64,000 nt of DNA from JBHENC01 sp046262295 (GTDB lineage Bacteria; Acidobacteriota; Blastocatellia; Pyrinomonadales; Pyrinomonadaceae), in the NCBI GenBank assembly GCA_046262295.1, contig JBHENC010000005.1, positions 186,001 through 250,000 on the forward strand, in the 5' to 3' direction. The translations under genes and the position numbers were made by a program. This document shows positions 9,402-17,847 of the stretch, piece after piece. The notes beneath the pieces were generated by a model. That model did no database searches, was not told the origin of the DNA, and saw nothing but the letters and a program-made list of their open reading frames with translations. Each line of letters opens with the position of its first letter. The stretch's first letter is position 1.

Positions 9402-9528
9402 AAGCCCCGCCCTCGCCGTGCAAGCGAAAGCGGGGACTTGTTACCAACACAACCCTTGCCGCAGTTAAGTGAAGCGAAGGATGCACCGGCAGACACCTTG
9501 CATCTTAGCGCAACGCGCGGCGGGGCTT
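9402..9528 (+). promoter_or_regulatory. Possible switching leader structure
   Basis: AAGCCCCGC at 9402-9410 can pair with GCGGGGACTT at 9430-9439 (one bulged A) or perfectly with GCGGGGCTT at 9520-9528, which ends 15 bases before the ribosome site at 9543. The two pairings exclude each other, the hallmark of an attenuator or riboswitch. No known riboswitch consensus was recognised. Confidence 0.35.
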
Positions 9529-9554
9529 CAACTATCCACGACAGGAGAATGACA

Positions 9555-11474
9555 ATGAACTTCAGACGCCTCTTCTTACGCGCCCTAGTGTTTATGATGG
9601 CGGTGGGGATGGTCTTAACCGGCCTGACCTTCTCGCCAACATCACAAGCCGCAGATCACCGCGATTCCATTACCGCAGACGCAGCACAGGAAGGCGACAT
9701 GACGGACGTGTTCGCCCACCTCGACCCGGAATTCCCGGACAGGCTCGTGCTGACGATGCCGGTCAATCCGTTTGCCAACCCGAGCGAGCTGCCGAGCTAT
9801 CGCTTCGCGGGTGATTTCCTTTATTCATTCAAGATTGACAACAACGGTGACGGCGTCCCGGAATTCGCCGTCCAATTCAAGTTCTTCAGCGACAACGGCG
9901 CGCCGCCGCAACAATATACGGTAAAGTTTGATCGCATCCTGAGTCCCAGAACGCCGATCCTCAATGAAGTTGTGGATACGGAGTTCAATGATGAGAGGAT
10001 CATCTGCCGGGGCGATGTGTATCAGGGCAGCGTCGAAAATCGCACCGCGACACAGGCGCAGGGAATCTTCGGCACACCGACCAGACCCGGCGTGCGCTGC
10101 TTCGCCGGCGTCCGCGACGATCCGTTCGTGACCGACGTTGCGCAGGCTGTGTTCCGCATCGGTCTCAACCCGAATCCCGTCAGAAACTCGAGAAACCATA
10201 ATCAAGACATCTTCCGTGAATTGGGCGCATTGCCGGCTGGCTCGCGCTTCGCGGGTCTCAGAGGCCGCCCGTTGCGCCCGGATACTACCTTTCCCGGTGT
10301 CACCAGCGGCTTTGACGGCTTCGGCGGCTTCAACGTTACGGCTCTCTCGGTTGAAATCCCGAAGAGCTTAGTGGCGGGACCCGGATTCCCTGCTCAAGGC
10401 ACAACGGTTATTCCGTCAACCGATCAAAACGGCGATCCCATCACCGTCCCGGCGAATGACTTGGGTATCCGGACGGGTACGAATCCCACGATTCCTGCCT
10501 GCCCCGGTTGCGTCGGCGTCTGGGGAACAGTTTCCCGCGCTAAGGGCGACCATTTCGATCCGTCATGGATTCAGCCGTTCGGCAGGCCGGGTAATAACCT
10601 GCAAGAACCGAATAACTACATCCAGTTCGAGCGCATGGGTCAGCAACTCTTCAACACCGTGTTCATCTTCCGGGAGCCGCCCACAAACTCGACCGGCGAA
10701 TTCGTTGACATCACGGACAACAAGGTTAAGGACGTATTCAACAGATTAGCTCCGCAATGGGACGTTGAGAACTTCGGTTACCTCGTGCCCGACTCGCTGC
10801 TCTTCGATGCCGTGACCGGCGCTGGCGAAAACAGCATTCAGGGACGGCGTGCGATACTCGCATCGGGCGGCTTTTTAGCTCCGCCAAACGGTGTGTCGTA
10901 TATGCTTGATCAGCTAGCGCCGCCCTTCAACGTGCTACGAACCACCAACACAGATCCGCGCCTGCTCCAAAGACTATTGCTGCCGGATATGCTGCGCGTT
11001 GACTTGAACAACATGCCGGACGGCATCAGACCGTATGCCGCCACCGCCGGTACTTCAAGCCCGTATTTCGGCATTCTCAGTATCGGCGCACAAAATGGTC
11101 GCCGCCCAAGTGACGATATCACGGATATTTATCTACGCACGGGACGCGAACTCGTTGACGTGACGAACGACGAAGGCTTAGTCGGTCGCCGCGCTCTGCG
11201 CTGCCAGTTGCTTTCCGGTTCGGCCGGTAACACCTGCTACGACGCGCGCGTTACCGCCGTTCTTCAGGGAACAGACTTTATCGAGTCATCTCCGGCGAAG
11301 ATTGACGACCTGAGCAATCAGGGAGAGGATCGGTTTAATCCGGCGTCGGATCGTATCGCATTAACATTCCCGTTCCTGGCCGACGAACATCCGGTTACGG
11401 GTGAAACAACCGGCGGCGGCACAGTCGGCTTCCCGACACAGAACTTTACGGGAACCGCCGGTGGTACGCGGTAA
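9555..11474 (+). CDS. DUF4331 family secreted protein (second copy)
   Basis: About 639 residues. ATG 9555 is used because AGGAG at 9543-9547 gives 7-base spacing and the protein then opens with a signal peptide (MNFRRLFLRALVFMMAVGMVL ... TSQA). Cleavage after SQA would leave ADHRDS as the mature N-terminus. The body has DUF4331 landmarks: repeated acidic Asn/Asp loops (DNNGDGVPEF), the block GFDGFGGFNVTALSVEIPKSL, and the C-terminal GRRPSDDITDIYL ... FPFLADEHP. It is paralogous to the protein at 15924. Expected periplasmic or extracellular; biochemical role unknown. It lies under the sigma54-type promoter at 9210 and is followed by a hairpin and a TPR gene. Confidence 0.88.
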   Translation: MNFRRLFLRALVFMMAVGMVLTGLTFSPTSQAADHRDSITADAAQEGDMTDVFAHLDPEFPDRLVLTMPVNPFANPSELPSYRFAGDFLYSFKIDNNGDGVPEFAVQFKFFSDNGAPPQQYTVKFDRILSPRTPILNEVVDTEFNDERIICRGDVYQGSVENRTATQAQGIFGTPTRPGVRCFAGVRDDPFVTDVAQAVFRIGLNPNPVRNSRNHNQDIFRELGALPAGSRFAGLRGRPLRPDTTFPGVTSGFDGFGGFNVTALSVEIPKSLVAGPGFPAQGTTVIPSTDQNGDPITVPANDLGIRTGTNPTIPACPGCVGVWGTVSRAKGDHFDPSWIQPFGRPGNNLQEPNNYIQFERMGQQLFNTVFIFREPPTNSTGEFVDITDNKVKDVFNRLAPQWDVENFGYLVPDSLLFDAVTGAGENSIQGRRAILASGGFLAPPNGVSYMLDQLAPPFNVLRTTNTDPRLLQRLLLPDMLRVDLNNMPDGIRPYAATAGTSSPYFGILSIGAQNGRRPSDDITDIYLRTGRELVDVTNDEGLVGRRALRCQLLSGSAGNTCYDARVTAVLQGTDFIESSPAKIDDLSNQGEDRFNPASDRIALTFPFLADEHPVTGETTGGGTVGFPTQNFTGTAGGTR

Positions 11475-11511
11475 ACCTGCTTCCTACTATGATGGTATGA
11501 AGTAATGACAC

Positions 11512-11550
11512 GGGAAGGGCTGCGGACGATGTTCGACAGCCCTTCCCCGC
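11512..11550 (+). terminator. Terminator/attenuator between DUF4331 and TPR genes
   Basis: An 11-bp perfect stem GGGAAGGGCTG / CAGCCCTTCCC followed by CGCTTTT. It sits 37 bases after the DUF4331 stop and 20 bases before the TPR start, so it could uncouple expression of the pair. Confidence 0.75.
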
Positions 11551-11570
11551 TTTTCTCCAACTCAAAAGTT

Positions 11571-12845
11571 ATGAAAAGAATTCTGTTTTCCCTGCTCGCC
11601 CTCGTCGCGGTAGCCGCGCTCGCCGCCGTCGCCTATCTCGCAGTGGCACGAATGCCCGCAGAACAGGCCGCGTCAAATGATTCGGCGCAAGCCGCCGCTA
11701 CAGATGTAAACGAGAAAACGCCCGCGCCCGCCGCCGCAAAATCTTCGAGCGACGAACCAGCCACGCTCAAGGCCGCCAACGTGAAAATCGCTTTCCTTGA
11801 AAGCCGTGCCGCTGCCTACGCGGGCGATTCCGACGTGCATCGCAAGCTGGCGAACGCGCTCGTCACGCGCGCCGGATTCACCGGCGATGCCGCCGACTAT
11901 GATCGCGCATGGAAGGAGCTTGACCGCGCCGAATCGCTCAGTCCCGGCGAGGAACGCATACTGCTGGCGCGCGCCCTGCTGCTGCTCGCCCGCCATCGCT
12001 TCGGACAGGCACGCGCCTTAGCCGAAAGAGGCTTGCAGAAGAATCCAGACAACACAGACCTGCTCTCCGTCGCGGGCAACGGCGCAATCAATACCGGAGA
12101 TTTGGACGGCGCGGAAAAAATCTTTCGCAAGTTTACGACTATCGCGCCCGAGTTGCTCTCTTCATGGGCGGGGCTATCGCAGGTGGCAGAGCTTCGCGGA
12201 GATTTTGAAGAGGCCGCCAACCTAATGCGAAGGGCGGTTAAAGCGGGCTACGAGAAACCCGCCGAGCCGTCGAGGATCGCCTGGGCGCTGACGATTCTCG
12301 GCGAGATAGAAGCCAAGCGCGACCACGCCGATTTAGCGCGTGAGCAGTACGAAGAAGCTCTGGCACAATCTCCCGATCATCCGCTCGCGCTGGAGTTCAT
12401 GGCCGATCTGGATCAATGGGAAGGCAAACTCGCGGCGGCCGAAGCGGGCTATCGCAAAGTGCTCTCGATTCAGCCCGAGCCGAAAGTCCGGCTTAACCTC
12501 GCCACTTTGCTCGAACGCATGGGGAAAAAGGAAGAAGCCGCGCAAATGCAGGAAGAGAGCTTGAAGTTTTACGAGTGGGCGGTCAAGGGCGGCAACGAAG
12601 GCTACCTGCGCCCCTTAGCGACGCTCGATCTCGCCGCCGGACGCTTCGAGCGCGCCGAGAAATTAGCGGCGCATGAATTAGCTCTGCGCCCGACGATGGA
12701 GAGCCGCCTATTATACGCAAGCATCGTCAAGGCAGCGGCGGCGGCAGGCCGTCCCGTCAAAGAGACGCAGATTTCCCAGGCGCGGGAAACGAACTTCGCG
12801 GCGCAACGCGAAATCCTCGCGCGCATCGTGGCAATCAAATCCTGA
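11571..12845 (+). CDS. TPR-repeat protein with N-terminal membrane anchor
   Basis: 424 residues from ATG 11571; an upstream start at 11505 would run through the terminator hairpin. The N-terminus is a single hydrophobic segment (ILFSLLALVAVAALAAVAYLAVA, about residues 4-26) without a lipobox, so it acts as an anchor or signal. An Ala/Ser-rich linker follows, then tandem TPR motifs from about residue 70 to 400 (for example NTGDLDGAEKIFRKFTTIAPE, RDHADLAREQYEEALAQSPDHPLA, KLAAAEAGYRKVLSIQPE). Same role and position as the TPR proteins at 506 and 17848: downstream partner of a DUF4331 gene. Binding partner unknown. Confidence 0.82.
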   Translation: MKRILFSLLALVAVAALAAVAYLAVARMPAEQAASNDSAQAAATDVNEKTPAPAAAKSSSDEPATLKAANVKIAFLESRAAAYAGDSDVHRKLANALVTRAGFTGDAADYDRAWKELDRAESLSPGEERILLARALLLLARHRFGQARALAERGLQKNPDNTDLLSVAGNGAINTGDLDGAEKIFRKFTTIAPELLSSWAGLSQVAELRGDFEEAANLMRRAVKAGYEKPAEPSRIAWALTILGEIEAKRDHADLAREQYEEALAQSPDHPLALEFMADLDQWEGKLAAAEAGYRKVLSIQPEPKVRLNLATLLERMGKKEEAAQMQEESLKFYEWAVKGGNEGYLRPLATLDLAAGRFERAEKLAAHELALRPTMESRLLYASIVKAAAAAGRPVKETQISQARETNFAAQREILARIVAIKS

Positions 12846-12950
12846 CCCATAATAAAGCAGCGGCTGATACCTAAAGCGTTTGAATAAACTGCGCGAAGAT
12901 TAGCGTCCTGCAAACATCAGGCGGTTCGACGTTTCCTGCGTGTTTGTGGA

Positions 12951-12976
12951 ATAATGCGAGAAGTTTCCGGCATTAT
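12951..12976. promoter_or_regulatory. Inverted repeat ATAATGC-N12-GCATTAT upstream of the Ni/Co transporter
   Basis: A perfect 7-bp dyad about 95 bases before the transporter start. Its position suits an operator. It is not the same sequence as the NikR-like palindrome at 20043, so the regulator is open. Confidence 0.4.
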
Positions 12977-13072
12977 GATTAATGAACAGACCGCGCGCCG
13001 AAGTAAAATATTCTCAAACTGAAATTATCCGGGCGAAGTTGCAGTCAGACTCATCTTTTGAGGAGCTTTGCG

Positions 13073-15472
13073 ATGAATGAACGTCAAAGATCAACGCGCC
13101 GCCGCGCTACGGCGATGTTTCTGGCGACGGCTTGCGTTCTAATCAGCGTCGCAAGCGCGGCGATGGCGCACCCGCTCGGCAATTTCACGATCAACCATTT
13201 CGCGCGTCTCAATGTCGGCGCAGACCGCGTCGCTATTCGCTATGTAATTGATTTGGCCGAGATTCCCACGCTCCAGGAATTGCAGCAGGCGACGACGAAA
13301 GCCGACGGCACGCCGACTCAAGCGGAGCTGGACGCTTACTTGCAGCGCGTCGCCGCAAAATACGCGGACGGCCTCGTGCTCACGATTGACGGCGCGCGCG
13401 TGCCGCTTGAAACAACCGCCAAAGCGATCAGCCTTCCGACGGGTGCGGGCGGGTTGCCGACGATGCGCATCGAATGCGATTTCACGGGCGCAGTGCCCGC
13501 CGGATCAAATGCTACGCGCCGCCTGCGTTTTGAAGACACGAATCACCGCGAACGCATCGGCTGGCGCGAACTCGTCGTCGTTCCCGCCGCCGGAACCGCC
13601 GTCTTCAACAGCGACGCTTACGCCAACGGCCTGACCGACGAGATCAAAGCGTATCCGCAGGATATGCTCGCCGCGCCGCTGCATGAAAGCACTGCGGATT
13701 TGTCTTTCGCCAGAGGCACATTACCGGCGGGCGCGACAGCCCTGCGCACGCGCGACGGGCGTCCCATAGAGCAATCGCGTGATCGCCTCGCGGAACTCAT
13801 CGCCGTGCCGGAATTAACGCCGCTGCTGGCGCTCTTCGGCTTACTACTCGCGGGCGTGCTCGGCGCGCTGCACGCCTTTTCGCCCGGACACGGCAAGACG
13901 GTTGTCGGCGCGTATCTCGTCGGCTCGAGAGGCACGGCGAAGCACGCCGCGTTTCTGGGCTTAACGGTAACGATTACGCATACGCTCGGCGTCTTTGCGC
14001 TCGGCGTGATAACGCTCTTCGCGTCGCAGTACATTGTGCCCGAACAGCTTTTTCCCGTGCTCAGTTTCGTCTCCGGCGCGATTGTGCTGGTCATCGGCTT
14101 CAGCCTCTTCGCACGCCGCCTGCGCGCCGCCTTGAATCCTTCATCGGTACACGAGGAGCACAGCCATTCGCACGGGGCACATAGCCACGATCATGGTTAC
14201 GATCATAGTCACGATCACACGCACGACCACGATCATCTACACACGCATGACGGCGCGACGCTCACGCATTCGCACGACGGTGGAACCGAGCATTCGCATT
14301 TGCCGCCGGGCGCGGACGGTTCTCCGGTGACGTGGCGCAGTTTGCTCGCGCTCGGTATTTCGGGCGGACTGCTTCCCTGCCCTTCGGCGCTCGTCGTATT
14401 GCTCTCCGCCATCTCGCTGCACCGCGTCGGCTACGGTTTGTTTCTCGTCGTCGCTTTCAGCATCGGGCTGGCCTCGACCTTGACCGCCATCGGTCTCGCG
14501 TTCGTCTACGCGGGACGCTGGATGAAACGTCCGACGGGGGCAATCGGTGATCGCCTTGTGCGCGTGCTGCCCGTCTTGAGCGCGTTCGTCATCGGCTGCG
14601 TCGGCGCAGGCATCTGCTATGAAGCGATTGCGCAGGCCGGATACAATTTACCGGCGATGCTCGGCAACCTGTTCGCGCAACACACGGCCAATGGCGAGCC
14701 GGTCGTCGCTTCGACGGGTGCGCTTGCGGTGCTCGGACTCGGTCTCGTCTTCGGTCTCAAGCACGCGACGGAAGTTGACCACGTCGTTGCGGTCTCGACC
14801 ATTGTCAGCGAGCATCGCCAACTCTCGCGCGCGGCTTTAGTCGGCGGATTGTGGGGCGTCGGCCACACGGCTTCGCTCGTCGTCGTCGGCACAATCGTTC
14901 TTTTGCTGCGCGTTGCGATTCCCGACCGCGTCGCCAACTGGCTGGAATTCGGTGTCGCGCTGATGATTATCGGTCTCGGCGCAAACGCCTTCGCGCGCGC
15001 CCTGCGCCGACGCTCCGACATACACGTTCACGCGCACCAGCACGACGGTCTCGCACACGCACATATACACTTTCACGAAGCGGGCGCGGAAGAAACGCAC
15101 GACGAGTTGCACGCAGCCGCACACTCGCACGGGAAGCATTCGCACGCCGTTGCGCGCATCGGCATCAAGCCTTTGATGGTCGGCGCGATGCACGGCCTCG
15201 CGGGATCGGCGGCGCTCACCTTGCTCGTGCTGACGCAGATCAATTCTCCGATGCTCGGGCTTTTGTATCTCTTCGTGTTCGGCGCGGGTTCAATCGTCGG
15301 GATGCTCTTGATGTCCGGTCTCGTCGGACTGCCTTTCGCTTTAAGCGCCCGCAAGCTGACGGGCATTCACTACGGGTTGCAGGCGCTGGCCGGAGCCGTC
15401 AGCATCGTCTTCGGTTTCTGGTACGCATATGAGACGGGCGTTGCGACAGGACTGTTAGGAACTATCTTGTAG
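13073..15472 (+). CDS. Nickel/cobalt transporter: periplasmic domain + NicO/RcnA-like + NiCoT-like fusion
   Basis: 799 residues from ATG 13073 (AGGAG at 13061, better than TTG 13058). A signal peptide ends AMA, so the mature protein would begin HPLGNF. Residues to about 240 form a beta-rich periplasmic domain. A first membrane module (about 245-515) has the NicO/RcnA motif LHAFSPGHGKTVVGAYLVGS. It is interrupted near 355-410 by a loop of about 20 histidines. A second module (about 545-795) has the NiCoT signature HATEVDH (HX4DH) and GLWGVGHTASL, with another His-rich loop at about 650-690. Both signatures belong to Ni2+/Co2+ permeases; direction (import or export) cannot be read from sequence. 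It lies between DUF4331-TPR pairs and upstream of nikR, which supports nickel over cobalt. Confidence 0.85.
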   Translation: MNERQRSTRRRATAMFLATACVLISVASAAMAHPLGNFTINHFARLNVGADRVAIRYVIDLAEIPTLQELQQATTKADGTPTQAELDAYLQRVAAKYADGLVLTIDGARVPLETTAKAISLPTGAGGLPTMRIECDFTGAVPAGSNATRRLRFEDTNHRERIGWRELVVVPAAGTAVFNSDAYANGLTDEIKAYPQDMLAAPLHESTADLSFARGTLPAGATALRTRDGRPIEQSRDRLAELIAVPELTPLLALFGLLLAGVLGALHAFSPGHGKTVVGAYLVGSRGTAKHAAFLGLTVTITHTLGVFALGVITLFASQYIVPEQLFPVLSFVSGAIVLVIGFSLFARRLRAALNPSSVHEEHSHSHGAHSHDHGYDHSHDHTHDHDHLHTHDGATLTHSHDGGTEHSHLPPGADGSPVTWRSLLALGISGGLLPCPSALVVLLSAISLHRVGYGLFLVVAFSIGLASTLTAIGLAFVYAGRWMKRPTGAIGDRLVRVLPVLSAFVIGCVGAGICYEAIAQAGYNLPAMLGNLFAQHTANGEPVVASTGALAVLGLGLVFGLKHATEVDHVVAVSTIVSEHRQLSRAALVGGLWGVGHTASLVVVGTIVLLLRVAIPDRVANWLEFGVALMIIGLGANAFARALRRRSDIHVHAHQHDGLAHAHIHFHEAGAEETHDELHAAAHSHGKHSHAVARIGIKPLMVGAMHGLAGSAALTLLVLTQINSPMLGLLYLFVFGAGSIVGMLLMSGLVGLPFALSARKLTGIHYGLQALAGAVSIVFGFWYAYETGVATGLLGTIL

Positions 15473-15505
15473 ACGAAAGCACACTCCACAAAATGTTTTG
15501 CAGCG

Positions 15506-15541
15506 GCGCGCGGGAACGATGTTTCCCGCGTGCTTTTTTTG
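15506..15541 (+). terminator. Rho-independent terminator after the Ni/Co transporter
   Basis: An 11-bp GC-rich stem (GCGCGCGGGAA / TTCCCGCGTGC, one G-U pair) with a 6-base loop and a run of seven T. Confidence 0.93.
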
Positions 15542-15923
15542 TGTCGAACGATAGTTGCCGTCAACTTGCCGCGCAACGAATCTTACTACTGGAATAAATA
15601 TCCCAGGCGACGGGATATACGGGCAGACACGTTTATTAATTTAGCCCCCCTCTAAAGTCAGATCAGGGCATTGCAACAATGTTCACGTTGCGCCGTTTCT
15701 TCCGGCACACAGGTTTGTGACCGGCTCGGTCTTCGTGTGTTCGTTACAGCCAGAGCGTAGTCTTTCATGAGTGTTTGAAAGGTACTTAATACTTAATGAA
15801 GTGCCCCGCATCGAAAATATTTAGGGATTTGCCCGACCGCGCGAAGCATCCGGCGTGCTTGCTGAAGCAAGACCAACGAGCCGCCCGGATTCTTACGCGA
15901 GAAGAAAAGAGGAGTTGAAAATT
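15542..15923. other. Intergenic region upstream of third DUF4331 gene
   Basis: 382 bases without a supported gene. It includes the dyad ATATCCC-N7-GGGATAT at 15598-15618. No copy of the sigma54 promoter or TGTCCCA motif is present, so this DUF4331 gene seems controlled differently from the one at 9555. Confidence 0.45.
15598..15618. promoter_or_regulatory. Inverted repeat ATATCCC-N7-GGGATAT
   Basis: A perfect 7-bp dyad about 305 bases upstream of the third DUF4331 start. Possible operator; single copy. Confidence 0.3.
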
Positions 15924-17639
15924 ATGAGTAGTTCGAGGAAAAGAAATAATCAGGCCACCGCTATCGCGCTGGCCTTAATGATGGCGTTGGTCGCGCCCGT
16001 GATCGGCTTCGCTTCCAGCCACCGCGAGGCGCCGTTCATCTCGGAAGACCCGGCGGCGGACAACACGGATACTTACGCCTTCGTGAGCTATGAACCGGGG
16101 CGCGAAAACTACGTCACGATCATCGGCAACTGGGTTCCGCTGCAGGAGCCTGCCAATGGGCCTAACTTTTTCAAACTCTCCGACTTCGTCAACTATGACC
16201 TGCTCATTGACGTGGACGGGGATGCGCGTCCCGATCTCATCTACCGCTTCGATTTCATCACCAGGACTGTCGACCCCGGCACGTACCTTTATGCTACCGG
16301 CGTGATCGGTCCGCCGCCGAATCCGGCTGACCCTTCGTCACAGTACGTCAATTTGAACCAGCCGCAGAACTATACGCTCAGGGAGTTCAGCCGGGGCAAT
16401 GACCCGAATGCCAGCGGCGACCAATCAGGTACCGGTGGCAGGGTTCTGCTGTCGGACGTGCGAACGGCGCCCTACCGACCGGGTCCGAAGACGCTTCTGC
16501 CGAATACGTCCCCGACTACGGGAACACCGGGCGCGGTGCGTGGGGATACGAGCGTCGCATACCAGAATCTCGCCCAAATGGCGGTTCATACAATTCCTAA
16601 CGCAGGCGGCGCTCGCGCCTTCGTAGGTCCTCGTGATGAAGGGTTCTTCGTTGACCTCGGCACCGGCTTTGATAGGATCAACCCGCGTGCGCCGGGAGCG
16701 GATGGAACCGACGGGTTCAACGTCTCTACCCTCGCGGTCGAGATTCCGAAGTCGCGTTTACGCGCCGCAGGCGACACCGATGGAATCATCGGCGTGTGGG
16801 CGGCAGCCAGCCGCGTAAGGTTCCCGGTGTGCAACACCCAAAATGGCAAGCCGGATACCAGCCCTTCGCCTAGCCCTTCGCCTAGCCCGGCGCCCGGCGC
16901 AAGGGCGACGCCCAGCCCTTCGCCCAGCCCGACACCTCCGACCGTCGCCCAGCAGAATACGCCATGCACCGCTATCGAGAAGACCAACGGCACGGGCACG
17001 CAGGTGTCTCGCTTGGCAAACCCGCTGTTCAGCGAGTTTCTCAACCCGATTCGGGCGAAGGACTTCTTTAACGCCACGCGCCCGAAAGACGATGAAATCA
17101 ACATCGCTCCGTATATTCTCAACCCTGAGACCACCCAGGGACCAAACACGCTCGTGCAGCAGTTGAGAGATTTTACTCAATGTACGGACACGGTGAACCG
17201 TCAGGATCAGATAGCTTCGTGGATGTTGGGCTACCCGCCCGTCGTGGTCAGAGGCTTCCCGGGCAACCGTGAGACGCAGACGGCGCGACCGGCTATCGCC
17301 GATTTGATGCGACTGAACTACAACATCCCGCCGCGACCTTTCGGGGCACAAGACCCGATGGGTGTGCTGAACGGCGACTACGCGGGTATGCCGAACGGTC
17401 GTCGCGTGGCTGACGATTCAGTTGACATCCTCCTGCGTATTTGGGGAGGTGAACTCCAGAGTAGGTTTGGGAGCGCAGTAGACTGTACGGAACAGGCATC
17501 GAGGCTAACGGATAACGTAGCTGGCAATGACGTTCCCTACCTAAACCAATTCCCATACCTCGGACTACCGCACGAGGGATTCAGCCATAGGCATAGACAC
17601 GAAGACCCGGTTCTGCCGCCTCCGACGACGAATCCTTAG
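15924..17639 (+). CDS. DUF4331 family secreted protein (third copy)
   Basis: 571 residues from ATG 15924 (AGAGGAG at 15909). The signal peptide ends IGFA; cleavage there leaves SSHREAPFISEDPAADNTD, the typical DUF4331 N-terminus. Then come DUF4331 landmarks: VDGDARPDLIYRFDF, DGFNVSTLAVEIPKS, GRRVADDSVDILLRI. A Pro/Ser linker of alternating PSPS (nt about 16858-16944) interrupts the middle. The C-terminus is His-rich (PHEGFSHRHRHEDP), unlike the other copies. Function unknown; secretion and neighbourhood (Ni transporter upstream, TPR and nikR downstream) suggest a metal-linked envelope role, by inference. Confidence 0.88.
   Translation: MSSSRKRNNQATAIALALMMALVAPVIGFASSHREAPFISEDPAADNTDTYAFVSYEPGRENYVTIIGNWVPLQEPANGPNFFKLSDFVNYDLLIDVDGDARPDLIYRFDFITRTVDPGTYLYATGVIGPPPNPADPSSQYVNLNQPQNYTLREFSRGNDPNASGDQSGTGGRVLLSDVRTAPYRPGPKTLLPNTSPTTGTPGAVRGDTSVAYQNLAQMAVHTIPNAGGARAFVGPRDEGFFVDLGTGFDRINPRAPGADGTDGFNVSTLAVEIPKSRLRAAGDTDGIIGVWAAASRVRFPVCNTQNGKPDTSPSPSPSPSPAPGARATPSPSPSPTPPTVAQQNTPCTAIEKTNGTGTQVSRLANPLFSEFLNPIRAKDFFNATRPKDDEINIAPYILNPETTQGPNTLVQQLRDFTQCTDTVNRQDQIASWMLGYPPVVVRGFPGNRETQTARPAIADLMRLNYNIPPRPFGAQDPMGVLNGDYAGMPNGRRVADDSVDILLRIWGGELQSRFGSAVDCTEQASRLTDNVAGNDVPYLNQFPYLGLPHEGFSHRHRHEDPVLPPPTTNP
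16858..16944 (+). repeat. Tandem AGCCCTTCGCC-type repeat coding a Pro-Ser linker
   Basis: Short in-frame tandem repeats (variants of agcccttcgcc) encode the alternating Pro-Ser linker inside the DUF4331 gene. Such repeats change length easily by slippage. Confidence 0.8.
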
Positions 17640-17673
17640 TCCGAGTAATACTAGGGAAGGGCATTGAAAAAGT

Positions 17674-17690
17674 CTTGTCAGGGTGACAAG
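17674..17690. other. Small hairpin CTTGTCA-GGG-TGACAAG
   Basis: A 7-bp perfect stem with a three-base loop 35 bases after the DUF4331 stop; it precedes the larger hairpin at 17698. Confidence 0.5.
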
Positions 17691-17697
17691 AAATCCT

Positions 17698-17767
17698 GTT
17701 GTTTCAGCCCCGGATGCCGAAGGTAACTATGCCAAATTTACCGGAAGGCGTGCGGGGCTGAAACAAC
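17698..17767. terminator. 15-bp inverted repeat between DUF4331 and TPR genes
   Basis: GTTGTTTCAGCCCCG and its exact complement CGGGGCTGAAACAAC flank 40 bases, followed by TTTGACTT. Like the hairpin at 11512 it separates a DUF4331 gene from its TPR partner, and likely terminates or attenuates. Confidence 0.65.
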
Positions 17768-17847
17768 TTTGACTTAACCTACCTTCTGAAGGTTGAATCC
17801 GTCGGCGACTTAAGCCGTCATTTGATAATTTTGCTTGAGGCGCAATT

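Larger units (their letters stand above)
8994..9554. other. Intergenic region with sigma54 control elements and a structured leader
   Basis: 561 bases upstream of the second DUF4331 gene. Holds the TGTCCCA direct repeat (9060-9087), an inverted repeat AACTGTC-N20-GACAGTT (9152-9185), a sigma54-type promoter (9210-9225) and a leader of about 320 bases with several hairpins. The upstream part of a long frame starting at 9390 lies in the leader and is not taken as coding. Confidence 0.6.

Noticed and set aside
15660..15700. Possible third sigma54 promoter before the third DUF4331 gene
   Set aside because: GGGCATTGCAAC and TTCACGTTGCG fragments are present but no GG-N10-GC spacing is met.
16858..16944. 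Tandem repeats considered as a CRISPR-like or other array
   Set aside because: They are short, in frame and encode a Pro-Ser linker; no spacers.
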